DNA of 64,000 nt from Planosporangium sp963837285 (lineage in GTDB: Bacteria; Actinomycetota; Actinomycetes; Mycobacteriales; Micromonosporaceae). This document shows, one piece after another, positions 19,375 through 28,879 of this stretch; positions within the stretch are counted from its first letter, which is position 1, and each line of letters opens with the position of its first letter. The position numbers and the translations under genes were made by a program. Under the pieces are notes generated by a model. The model was not told the origin of the DNA. It was given only the letters and a program-made list of their open reading frames with translations, and made no database searches. The DNA lies in contig CAWIMS010000001.1 in NCBI GenBank assembly GCA_963837285.1, forward strand, positions 2,108,001 through 2,172,000, written 5' to 3'.

Positions 19375-20457
19375 GTGCGTGATCTTGTAACCGACGTGGG
19401 CCGGATCGCCGTTGTACGCGCCAGCGCGCTCGGCGAATTCGTCTTCAGCCTGCCGGCGCTGTATTCGTTGAAGGCCGCCTACCCGGGCACCGAACTGACC
19501 CTGATGGGCGCGCCGTGGCACGCCCGCGCGCTGTCCGGCCGTCCCGGACCGGTCGACCACGTCGCGGTCGTACCGTCCATGCCCGGCCTCCGCGACGGCG
19601 ACTGCGCGCCCGGTGAGCTGGACGCGTTCCTCCGCTGGGCGTCCGAGGAAGGCTTCGACATCGCGCTCCAGATGCACGGTGGCGGCCGGAGCAGCAACCC
19701 GTTCGTCACCGCGCTCGGCGCCCGGGTCACCGCCGGGCTGCGCGCGCCCGACGCGGCCGGGCTGGACCGTTGCGTGCCGTACGCGCACTACCAGCCGGAG
19801 ATCTTCCGGTGCCTGGAGGTGATCGGGCTGGTCGGCGCCGCGCCGGTGACCCACGAGCCGGTCTTCGAGCTGACCGAACGCGACCACGCGCAGGCCCGCA
19901 TGGTGCTGGGCGACGCGACCCGGCCCAGGGCCGTCCTGCACCCGGGCGCCGCCGACCAGCGGCGGCGCTGGCCGGCCGAGCGGTTCGCCGCTGTCGGTGA
20001 CGCGCTCACGGCCGCGGGCGTCGAGGTCCTTGTGACGGGTACCGGACGGGAGTGCGCCATCGTCGACGCGGTGTGCGCGGCGATGCGGCTGCCGGCCCGG
20101 CCCCTGGTCGACGAGCTGACCGTGCCCGGCTTGGCCGCGCTGCTGGCCGGCAGTGCCCTGCTCGTCGGGGGCGACACCGGGCCGCTGCACCTGGCGGCGG
20201 CGGTCGGTACCCGTACCGTGGGGTTGTTCTGGGTGGGCAACATGATCAACAGTGCGGCGCTGGAGCGGACCCGGCACCGACCGCTCATCTCGTGGACGAT
20301 CCAGTGCCCGGAGTGCGGCGCGGACTGCACCCGGAAGCTTCGCTGCCGGCACGCCGTGTCGTTCATCGCGGACATCCCGGTCGACGAGGTGGTAGCGGAA
20401 TCGCTGGACCTGCTGGCGGCTCACCGGGCCGAGCGGAGGTTCGCCAGCGTTCCGTGA
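19375..20457 (+). CDS. Glycosyltransferase family 9 protein (heptosyltransferase-like)
   Basis: A 360-residue GT-B enzyme related to LPS heptosyltransferases but found in many Gram-positive actinomycetes, where it probably glycosylates an envelope or secondary metabolite. The N-terminal RIAVVRASALGEFVFSLPAL and C-terminal GGDTGPLHLAAAVGTRTVGLF motifs are diagnostic. A cysteine-rich stretch (CPECGADCTRKLRCRH) near the end is typical of this subgroup and may bind a metal. The GTG start at 19375 is the longest sensible one; another GTG seven codons in is possible. The acceptor is unknown. Confidence 0.88.
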   Translation: MRDLVTDVGRIAVVRASALGEFVFSLPALYSLKAAYPGTELTLMGAPWHARALSGRPGPVDHVAVVPSMPGLRDGDCAPGELDAFLRWASEEGFDIALQMHGGGRSSNPFVTALGARVTAGLRAPDAAGLDRCVPYAHYQPEIFRCLEVIGLVGAAPVTHEPVFELTERDHAQARMVLGDATRPRAVLHPGAADQRRRWPAERFAAVGDALTAAGVEVLVTGTGRECAIVDAVCAAMRLPARPLVDELTVPGLAALLAGSALLVGGDTGPLHLAAAVGTRTVGLFWVGNMINSAALERTRHRPLISWTIQCPECGADCTRKLRCRHAVSFIADIPVDEVVAESLDLLAAHRAERRFASVP

Positions 20458-20663
20458 GTCAGCGTTCCGTGGGCCGGAACGCAGCTGCTTCCAAAACCCG
20501 CTAGCCCGATCATGTGACGTGGGTCGATGTCGACAAATCCATTGCGACATCTCGATTCCTAACTGGAAGGTTTCTTGACTATAACGCGTCCGAATGTGAA
20601 CATTCGTAGGACCGGGGGCCGCCGTGAACGCTCCCACACCGGACTTCTGGGGGTACTCCGTCC

Positions 20664-22286
<1,623 letters not shown>

Positions 22287-22353
22287 CAAAATGGTTTAAC
22301 CCCGTGGTCGACGTGCCGATAAGGGCACGGAGAACCAACGGGAAGGATCGCCC

Positions 22354-24453
22354 ATGCCAGCCGAGCGGGACCCGGTCCGGCGGCACCGGCGCCGTCGGAT
22401 ACTGGGCCGTCGGATACTGGGCCGCCGGATACTGGGCCGCCGGATACTGGGCCGGGCCCGGGCCGGCACCTCGGCGCGCACCGAGGCCGACCGGCGGCGC
22501 AGCGCCATCCTGACCACGCTGCTCGCGGGTGTCCTCCTGGGGCTGGGCGGCTACACCGTGTACGGCAACGTGCAGACCACCCGGGCGACCAACGCGCACC
22601 GCGAGTCGCTGGCACTGGACGCGCAGTTCAGCGAGGCGCGCAACGCGATCGCGCTGGAAGAGGTACACCTGCGGCACTTCCAGGTCGAGCCGTCGCCCGC
22701 CGTGAAGGTGATGTTCGTCCAGGCGGCCGGCACGGTGACCAACGCGCTCAGCGTGGCCGGCGGCGACACCGCCGGCCCCGAGGCGGCCGCCGACTCCCAG
22801 CGGCTGCTGCGCGAACAACGGGCGTACCGGGAGGTGGCCGACGGACTGGTCGACGCGCTCACCGCCCAACCGAACCGGGACGACCAGCTTGACGACACCC
22901 CGTACACCGTCCTCCAGAAGGACATCGACGCCGTCTCACGGTCGTACCACGCCACCGCCGAACGGGAGGCCAGCCAACTCCGGGCCGCCCAGCAGCGCAT
23001 GCTCGTCGGTACCACCGTGGGGTTCACGCTGGGCCTCGCATTGGTGGCGATGATCTGGCGGCTGGTCCTCGGGTACCAGCGGCGCCTGGTCGCCAACGTC
23101 GCGGCGAGCCAGCGGTTGGCCCTGCACGATTCGTTGACCGGGCTGCCCAACCGCGCGTACTTCAACGAGCGCATGCGGGAGGCGATGGAGGATCTGAGTC
23201 GCGATCCGAACCGCCAGGTCGCCTTGATGATCATGGACCTCAACGGGTTCAAGTCGGTCAACGACACGCTCGGCCACCAGGCCGGGGACCAGTTGCTGGT
23301 GGCCGCCGGCCAGCGGCTGCGCGACGCGGTCCGGGAAGGGGACGTGGTGGCCCGGCTGGGCGGCGACGAGTTCGCCGTACTGCTGCCGCACGTCGACGAC
23401 GCCCCGCAGGTCAAACTGGTCGCCGACCGGATCAACGATGTGCTGCGCAGCGACTTCCGGCTCGCCGCCGGACCGGCCGCGGTCAGTGGCAGCATCGGCG
23501 TGATCGCCGCGTCCAGTGCGAGCGACACCGACGAGATGGTCCGGCACGCCGACATCGCGATGTACCGGGCCAAGTCGCTCGGCGGCGGGGTCGCGTACTA
23601 CGACCCGCACACCGACCAGGAAAGCCCCGACAACATGGGCCTGTTCGGCGAGCTGCGCGCGCTGCTCGACTCGGGCGACCCCTGGGGCCAGCTCGCCCTG
23701 TACTACCAGCCGCAGGTGCGGATCAGCGACGGCTCGGTCAGCGCGGTCGAGGCACTGGTGCGCTGGGACCACGCCAGCCGTGGCCTGCTGATGCCCGAGG
23801 ACTTCCTGCCGCTCGCCGAGTCCCGGGGCCTTGAGATCCCGTTGACGTACCACCTGCTCGACGCTGCCGTGGACCAGGCGGTTCGCTGGTACCGGGGCGG
23901 CTCGCCGATGGTCGTGTCGGTCAACGTGTCGCCCCGGTGCCTGCTCGACGACGCGTTCGAGCCACGCGTACGGGCGGCCGTCGAGCGCGGTGGGCTGCCA
24001 CCGCGGCTGCTCCAGCTGGAGATCACCGAGAACAGCGTGATGACCGATCCGGAGCGGGCCGTGGCCGCGCTGCGGAAGGTGCACAGCCAGGGGGTACTGA
24101 TCTCGGTCGACGACTACGGCACCGGCTTCAGCTCGATGGCGCAGCTCAAGCGGCTCCCGGCCGACGAGTTGAAGATCGACCGCGCGTTCGTCCGGGACAT
24201 CACGACCGACACCGGTGACGAGGTGCTCGTCCGCAGTACGATCGCGCTCGCCCACGACCTGGGCATGTCGACGGTCGCCGAGGGGGTCGAGGATCTCGCG
24301 GCGCTGGCCCTGCTCGGCGAGTTGGGCTGCGACTACGCGCAGGGGTACGCGGTCAGCCCGGCGGTTCGGGCCGTCGAGGTGGCTGCCGCCGTGCGGAACG
24401 CCGAACGGCGTACCCGCGAACTCCTGGCCCGCCGCGCCGCCCCGACGCACTGA
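22354..24453 (+). CDS. Membrane GGDEF-EAL protein (cyclic di-GMP turnover)
   Basis: A 699-residue protein. Two transmembrane helices (about 51-70 and 215-235) flank an extracytoplasmic helical sensor region. A GGDEF domain follows with an intact RLGGDEF motif near 336, then an EAL domain with EALVRWDH near 466, ITENSVM, DDYGTGFSS, LKIDRAFV and VAEGVED. Both active sites look complete, so it could make and degrade c-di-GMP or use one domain as a regulator of the other. The N-terminal cytoplasmic tail is very basic because a 15-bp tandem repeat encodes RRILG four times. GGAAGGA precedes the ATG. A family A element follows the stop. Confidence 0.94.
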   Translation: MPAERDPVRRHRRRRILGRRILGRRILGRRILGRARAGTSARTEADRRRSAILTTLLAGVLLGLGGYTVYGNVQTTRATNAHRESLALDAQFSEARNAIALEEVHLRHFQVEPSPAVKVMFVQAAGTVTNALSVAGGDTAGPEAAADSQRLLREQRAYREVADGLVDALTAQPNRDDQLDDTPYTVLQKDIDAVSRSYHATAEREASQLRAAQQRMLVGTTVGFTLGLALVAMIWRLVLGYQRRLVANVAASQRLALHDSLTGLPNRAYFNERMREAMEDLSRDPNRQVALMIMDLNGFKSVNDTLGHQAGDQLLVAAGQRLRDAVREGDVVARLGGDEFAVLLPHVDDAPQVKLVADRINDVLRSDFRLAAGPAAVSGSIGVIAASSASDTDEMVRHADIAMYRAKSLGGGVAYYDPHTDQESPDNMGLFGELRALLDSGDPWGQLALYYQPQVRISDGSVSAVEALVRWDHASRGLLMPEDFLPLAESRGLEIPLTYHLLDAAVDQAVRWYRGGSPMVVSVNVSPRCLLDDAFEPRVRAAVERGGLPPRLLQLEITENSVMTDPERAVAALRKVHSQGVLISVDDYGTGFSSMAQLKRLPADELKIDRAFVRDITTDTGDEVLVRSTIALAHDLGMSTVAEGVEDLAALALLGELGCDYAQGYAVSPAVRAVEVAAAVRNAERRTRELLARRAAPTH
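22394..22453 (+). repeat. 15-bp tandem repeat x4 at 5' end of GGDEF-EAL gene
   Basis: Four units of GTCGGATACTGGGCC, two of them with C for T at position 2, encode repeated RRILG just before the first membrane helix. Copy number changes would alter a basic, membrane-proximal tail without a frameshift. Confidence 0.9.
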
Positions 24454-24456
24454 CAA

Positions 24457-24531
24457 GATCGGCACAACTTCCCGGAAGTTGTTGCCTCAGCCCGGCCCCG
24501 AGGGCACTGTTTCCGGTAAGTTGTGCCGATC
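24457..24531. repeat. Family A paired palindrome, copy 2 (inverted orientation)
   Basis: Palindromes start at 24464 and 24506, again 42 bp apart. The second is degenerate (ACTGTTTCCGGTAAGTTGT). The spacer begins TTGCCTCAG, so the element is inverted relative to copy 1. It lies between two genes on the plus strand, 3 bp after the GGDEF-EAL stop. Confidence 0.85.
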
Positions 24532-24610
24532 ATGGGGCAGCCGGGAGGGCACGGGACGTGGCGCCGTCGACCGGCTGTGGGGCCGGCTGTGGGGCCGGCG
24601 CGGACCGTGT

Positions 24611-24616
24611 CAGGAT
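24611..24616 (+). promoter_or_regulatory. Possible -10 box CAGGAT, leaderless
   Basis: CAGGAT ends 6 bases before the GTG of the membrane-protein gene, matching the leaderless spacing seen elsewhere in this window. The match to TANNNT is imperfect. Confidence 0.35.
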
Positions 24617-24622
24617 CGACGG

Positions 24623-25471
24623 GTGCGAATCCGGGGGTGGTCGCTGGCGCTGTTCGTCGTCGCCGGTGCGGTCCAGGTGGCCGGCCTGCTCGCGCGCGAC
24701 GACCTGCTGGCGGCCCAGGCGGGGACGGTCGCGCTGGCCGCGCTCACCGGGTACGCCCTGGTGAGCCGGGCGTCGCCGTTCGCGCGCTGGCCGCTGACGA
24801 TCGTGTTCGGCGTGCTCGCCCTGCGTTTCGGGGTGCACTGGCTGACCTACGACGACTCGGGCACCCAGTACCTCGCCGCCGAGCCGGCCCGCCAGTCCGA
24901 CATCCGCCCCGGACACCTCCTGGCCGAGGGACTGCGGAACGGGTGGGCGCCGCTTCTCATGTACAGCGGGGTGGTTTTCGCGGTGCTGGCGTTGCCATGG
25001 CGCCGGCGGCGGACCGCAGGGCTCGTCGCGGCGGCGGCCGGGCTGTCAATCGTCGGCTTCGCCGTCGTCGACCTGTGGACGGACGGTCACGTGCCATACC
25101 TGCGATCGCTCGACTGGGCGCAGACCACGGCGTACCTCCGGATGCCGCTGCTGATCCTCGGCCTCGCGGTGGCGGCGGTGCTGGTGGCGACCCAACGGGA
25201 CCGGCTGGCGCTGCTCGCCGGCCTCGGTGTGCTGCTCCTGGTGGTGCCGACGCTGTGGTCCGACGGCGCGGCGGCGCTGGCTGGGGTGTCCCGGCCGGAT
25301 CTCCCCATGCTGCCGCCGGACAAGGGCGGCGCCTTCCTCGCTACCGGCCTGCTCTATGCGCGGTCGGCGGGGGAGTGGACGCCCGAGGTGTGGACGCCCG
25401 CGCTCTGGCTCGCCGGCCTGGCGCTGGTCGCGGTCGGCTGCTTGAGCCGGCGCGCTGATCCACTAACGTAG
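24623..25471 (+). CDS. Hypothetical polytopic membrane protein
   Basis: A 282-residue protein with seven or eight hydrophobic helices and short loops. No family motif that I recognise is present. A loop rich in charged residues (YDDSGTQYLAAEPARQSDIRPGH) lies between the third and fourth helices. I start at the GTG giving VRIRGWSLALFVVAGA, which follows a possible leaderless -10 box; the long upstream open frame runs through a family A repeat and the previous gene and is not credible. The next gene starts 18 bp downstream and may share its transcript. Confidence 0.75.
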   Translation: MRIRGWSLALFVVAGAVQVAGLLARDDLLAAQAGTVALAALTGYALVSRASPFARWPLTIVFGVLALRFGVHWLTYDDSGTQYLAAEPARQSDIRPGHLLAEGLRNGWAPLLMYSGVVFAVLALPWRRRRTAGLVAAAAGLSIVGFAVVDLWTDGHVPYLRSLDWAQTTAYLRMPLLILGLAVAAVLVATQRDRLALLAGLGVLLLVVPTLWSDGAAALAGVSRPDLPMLPPDKGGAFLATGLLYARSAGEWTPEVWTPALWLAGLALVAVGCLSRRADPLT

Positions 25472-25489
25472 CGGGGCAGGGAGGCGCAG

Positions 25490-26419
25490 ATGCGGATTCT
25501 GGTCACGGGTGCGCGGGGCAAGGTCGGGCGGGCCGCGGTGCCCGCGCTGCAACGCGGCGGCCACGAGGTGGTCGCCACCGATCTCGCCGAGCCGGACTTC
25601 GATCACCACCCGCCGGGCACGGCCGCGTACGTGAAGACCGACCTGACCGACGCCGGCCAGGTGTACGCCCTGATCGGCGGCTTCTCGGCGGGCGAGGGGC
25701 CGCGGCCAGGGCGGTTCGACGCGGTGGTGCACGCCGGTGCCATCCCGGCGGTCGGCCGGCACGCACCGCACGTGATCTTCCAGAACAACCTGATGGGTAC
25801 CTTCAACGTCGTCGAAGCGTGCGTGCGCTGGGGCGTCGACCGGCTGGTCAACATCTCCAGCGAGACCGTGCCCGGGTTCATCTTCGCGGAGCGGCCGTTC
25901 GTGCCCGCGTACCTGCCGGTGGACGAGGAGCATCCGGTGCGCCCGCAGGACCCGTACGCGCTGGCCAAGAGGTTCGGCGAAGAGTTGTGCGACGCGGCGG
26001 TCCAGCGCTCCGACCTGCGGTGCGTCTCGTTGCGCCCGACCTGGGTGCAGAACGCGGCGTCGTACCCGCGCAACCTCGGCCCGCTGCTCCGCGACCGGTC
26101 CGCGCCGAGCGTGACCGGCTGGGCGTACATCGACGCCGACGACCTGGCCGAGGCGATCCGGCTGGCGGCCGAGTCCGACCTGCCCGGCCACGAGGTCTTC
26201 TACATCGCCGCGCCGGACACGGTCGGCGGGCGGAACCTGCACGAGGCGTGGCGGGCGGCGTACCCATCGACGGAGACCGAGCTGCGCCCGGTGGACCGGC
26301 CGGACGCCTCCGGCATCAGCACCGCGAAGGCGGCCCGGCTGCTGGGCTGGCGGGCGACAAGATCGTGGCGGGACTACCTGACCGAGGACGGTTCGCCGCT
26401 GGCTTCCTCGTCGATCTAG
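25490..26419 (+). CDS. NAD-dependent epimerase/dehydratase (extended SDR)
   Basis: A 309-residue Rossmann-fold enzyme. The dinucleotide motif is TGARGKVG at residues 6-13, and the catalytic pair is Y and K in PYALAKRFGE. The central segment VVHAGAIPAVGRH and the late substrate-binding half are typical of sugar-nucleotide or uronate dehydrogenase-like members. GGGAGG precedes the ATG. The C-terminus (LASSSI) and the TAG stop are encoded within the left arm of a family B element, so the natural 3' end has been replaced. The substrate is unknown. Confidence 0.9.
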   Translation: MRILVTGARGKVGRAAVPALQRGGHEVVATDLAEPDFDHHPPGTAAYVKTDLTDAGQVYALIGGFSAGEGPRPGRFDAVVHAGAIPAVGRHAPHVIFQNNLMGTFNVVEACVRWGVDRLVNISSETVPGFIFAERPFVPAYLPVDEEHPVRPQDPYALAKRFGEELCDAAVQRSDLRCVSLRPTWVQNAASYPRNLGPLLRDRSAPSVTGWAYIDADDLAEAIRLAAESDLPGHEVFYIAAPDTVGGRNLHEAWRAAYPSTETELRPVDRPDASGISTAKAARLLGWRATRSWRDYLTEDGSPLASSSI

Positions 26420-26474
26420 GACGAATGGTGGGTGGTATGCCGGGTTCGTGCCACCATTCGTCCTAGATCGACGA
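26408..26474. repeat. Family B inverted repeat, copy 1
   Basis: Perfect 24-bp arms contain GTCGATCTAGGACGAATGGT and its complement. In the 22-bp core used to compare copies, the loop is 21 nt and reads TTCGT near its 3' side. The element lies between the convergent epimerase and ECF sigma genes and supplies the epimerase stop codon. It would make a very stable bidirectional terminator hairpin. Confidence 0.9.
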
Positions 26475-26482
26475 CAAGGGGG

Positions 26483-27031
26483 TCAGCCGGTGCGGGCGGC
26501 TTTCACGGCCTCCACCAGCTGGGTGCGCGCCCGGGCGACCCGGGAGCGGATCGTGCCCACCGGTACCTGCTCCACCTCGGCGGCCTCCTCGTAGGACAGC
26601 CCGACGACCTGTGTCAACACGAACGCGCTGCGCCGGTCGTCGGGCAGCCCGCGCAGCAGGTCGGTGGTGGCGAGCAGGCCGGCCTGGTCCGGCACGTACC
26701 CGGTCCGCGGCTGGGCGGCGAGCCGGTCGTCGAGCCGGCGCAGCCGGGTGAGCGAGCGGATGTGGTCGGCGCAGGCGCGGCGGGCGATGCCGAGCAGCCA
26801 GGTACGCGCGGTGGAGCGCCCGGCGAAGTCGGCGAGCGCCCGGAACGCCCGCAGGTAGGTGTCCTGGGTCAGGTCGTCGGCGGCGTCCCGGCCGGCGAGA
26901 GCGGCGACGAACCGCCAGACCTCGGCCTGGGTCGCCCGCACGAACGCGCCGGCCGCGGCGTCGTCCCCAGCGCGGGCCGCCAGCAGGGCCCGGGTCACGG
27001 GGTCGACGAACATCGACTCGTCCGCCGTCAC
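26483..27031 (-). CDS. ECF RNA polymerase sigma factor
   Basis: A 182-residue group IV sigma factor. Region 2 includes DLTQDTYLRAFRALADFAGRS, with RTWLLGIARRACADH. Region 4 includes LPDDRRSAFVLTQVVGLSYEEAAEVEQVPVGTIRSRVARAR. It directs RNA polymerase to a stress regulon held in check by the zinc-finger membrane protein encoded divergently 109 bp away. Divergence of sigma and anti-sigma is less usual than an operon. The 3' end abuts a family B element. Confidence 0.93.
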   Translation of the reverse strand: MTADESMFVDPVTRALLAARAGDDAAAGAFVRATQAEVWRFVAALAGRDAADDLTQDTYLRAFRALADFAGRSTARTWLLGIARRACADHIRSLTRLRRLDDRLAAQPRTGYVPDQAGLLATTDLLRGLPDDRRSAFVLTQVVGLSYEEAAEVEQVPVGTIRSRVARARTQLVEAVKAARTG

Positions 27032-27140
27032 GCGACCGCCTCGCTGCGCTCGTCCACGCCGAACGACTGTACGTGACCGAGCCGGGAGCCCGACACATGC
27101 CGCGGGGAACTTTTCGGCCGGGCCACCCGACTACCCCGGT

Positions 27141-27857
27141 ATGAGTACGCACCCCGGTCTCAGCTGCGACCAGGCTCGCCTGGCACTGTCCGCGCGCCTC
27201 GACGGCGAACCCCTAGGCGTGCCGGCCGACCGGCTCAACGCGCACGTGGCGACCTGTGCCGGATGCGCCGACTGGCTGGCCCGCGCCGAGCAGTTGACCC
27301 GGCTGGTACGGGTGCAGCCGGCCCGGGTACCCGATCTCACCGCGACGATCCTCGCGGCCGTCACGGCAGACCGGGCGGCTGCCGAGAAGGCGAAGGCCGC
27401 GGTCGCCCCCCAGGCCGGCCGGGTCTTCGCCGGCCGCTTCTTCGCCGGCCGGCAGGCGATACAGCGCCTCCTCCAGGCCGCGGTCGCCGCCATCGCCGCG
27501 ATGGAGTTGCTGGTCGTCATGCCGGTGATGCTCGGAGTCGAGACCGACGAGCACGCCAACCACGAGGTCGGCGCCTTCGCGGCGGCGGTGGCCGTGGCGT
27601 TCCTGCTGGCGGCGTTCCAGCCGAAGCTGGCCCGGGCGTACACGCCGATCGCGGTGGTCCTCGCGGTCTGCCTGACCGCCACCAGCGGGCTGGACATCGG
27701 CGAGCACCGGGTGACGGTACTGCACGAGATCGGTGGGCACTGGGGGACGATCATCCAAGCGGGCCTGATCTTCGCCCTCGGCCGGCTGCACTCGCCGTCC
27801 CAGCGCTCTCAAGATCGACACAATTTCCCCGAAGTTGTGGCCTCCGCACACCGCTGA
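27141..27857 (+). CDS. Zinc-finger (zf-HC2) membrane anti-sigma factor
   Basis: A 238-residue protein. The N-terminal anti-sigma domain carries the zinc motif H-x3-C-x2-C (LNAHVATCAGCADWL). A linker and about four or five transmembrane segments follow. It should bind and inactivate the divergent ECF sigma factor until a membrane or redox signal releases it. The ATG is fixed by similarity; the open frame runs 280 bp further upstream without sense. The last 16 or so residues (SQDRHNFPEVVASAHR) are encoded by a family A element that has run into the 3' end of the gene. Confidence 0.88.
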   Translation: MSTHPGLSCDQARLALSARLDGEPLGVPADRLNAHVATCAGCADWLARAEQLTRLVRVQPARVPDLTATILAAVTADRAAAEKAKAAVAPQAGRVFAGRFFAGRQAIQRLLQAAVAAIAAMELLVVMPVMLGVETDEHANHEVGAFAAAVAVAFLLAAFQPKLARAYTPIAVVLAVCLTATSGLDIGEHRVTVLHEIGGHWGTIIQAGLIFALGRLHSPSQRSQDRHNFPEVVASAHR

Positions 27858-27923
27858 GGCAACTACTTCCGGGAAGTTGTGCCGATCTTGGGGGCATCGA
27901 TTTCCCGGGAAGTTGTGCCGATC
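27813..27923. repeat. Family A paired palindrome, copy 3, with extra half unit
   Basis: Palindromes start at 27820 and 27862 (42 bp apart), followed by a third half copy ending at 27916. The element covers the 3' end of the anti-sigma gene and extends to within about 30 bp of the methyltransferase start. The spacer (GGCCTCCGCAC, then CGCTGAGGCA) is in the same orientation as copy 1. Confidence 0.88.
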
Positions 27924-27950
27924 TTGGGGAGTGTCGGGAAGTCTGGGGAC

Positions 27951-28784
27951 ATGACCGACGAGGTACCCCGGCCGCAGCGCGGTTTCGATCCGGAGCGCCC
28001 CAGTCCGGCCCGGATCTACGACGTCTTCCTGGGCGGTACGCACAACTTCGCCTCCGACCGCGCCGTCGCCGAGCAGGCGATCGCGCTGGTCCCGGAGCTG
28101 CCCGACATCATGCGCGCCAACCGGGCGTTCCTCCAGCGGGCCGTCCGGTTCGCGGTGGAGTCCGGGATCGACCAGTTCATCGACCTGGGCTCGGGTATCC
28201 CGACCGTCGGCAACGTGCACGAGGTGGCCCGCCAGGCCAACCCGGACGCGCGGGTGGTCTACGTCGATGTCGACCCGGTGTCGGTCCTGCACGGCCAGTC
28301 GATCCTCGCCGACGACCCGCAGGGCGGCGCCAGCACCGTGGTCCTCCAGGCCGACCTGCGGGACCCCAAACAGATCGTCAGCGACCCGACCGTGCGGGCA
28401 CTGATCGACTTCGATCGCCCGGTGTGCCTGCTGATGGTCTTCGTTCTGCATTTCATCGCCGACTCGGACGCGCTCGAACAGGCGCTGGAGACCTACCGGG
28501 ACACCTTCGCGCCGGGCAGCCTCTGGGTGATCTCGCACGGCACCGACGAGGGCCGGCCGGACGAGAGCGTGCAGCTCGGTCGGCTGTACGCGCGGACCGG
28601 CTCGCCGCTGATCCCCCGCGGCCACGCGGACCTGCGGCGCCTGGTCGGTGACTGGGAGCCGGTCGAGCCGGGGATCGTGTACGGCCCGCTGTGGCGGCCC
28701 GACGACGGCCGAGGCGACGGCCACCCGGTCGATCGTCCCGAAGAGTTCGCCACACTCGCGCTCGTCGCCCGTAAGGTCGGGTAA
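27951..28784 (+). CDS. SAM-dependent methyltransferase, DUF574/PF04672 family
   Basis: A 277-residue protein of a family expanded in Streptomyces and Micromonospora. It begins with the typical FDPERPSPARIYDVFLGGTHNFASDR segment. A SAM-binding glycine motif follows (FIDLGSGIPTVGNVHE), with an acidic strand end in VVYVDVDPVSV. The fold is clear, but no substrate has been assigned to most members. It lies downstream of the anti-sigma gene, separated by a family A element. Confidence 0.92.
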   Translation: MTDEVPRPQRGFDPERPSPARIYDVFLGGTHNFASDRAVAEQAIALVPELPDIMRANRAFLQRAVRFAVESGIDQFIDLGSGIPTVGNVHEVARQANPDARVVYVDVDPVSVLHGQSILADDPQGGASTVVLQADLRDPKQIVSDPTVRALIDFDRPVCLLMVFVLHFIADSDALEQALETYRDTFAPGSLWVISHGTDEGRPDESVQLGRLYARTGSPLIPRGHADLRRLVGDWEPVEPGIVYGPLWRPDDGRGDGHPVDRPEEFATLALVARKVG

Positions 28785-28879
28785 CGACAGACCGGGTAGC
28801 GAGGGACACTGCTGGATTCAGCGAACACCCGGCTGGACATCCGCACGCGGGTTACCGGTCGGGCAGGGGGCACGAGGGC

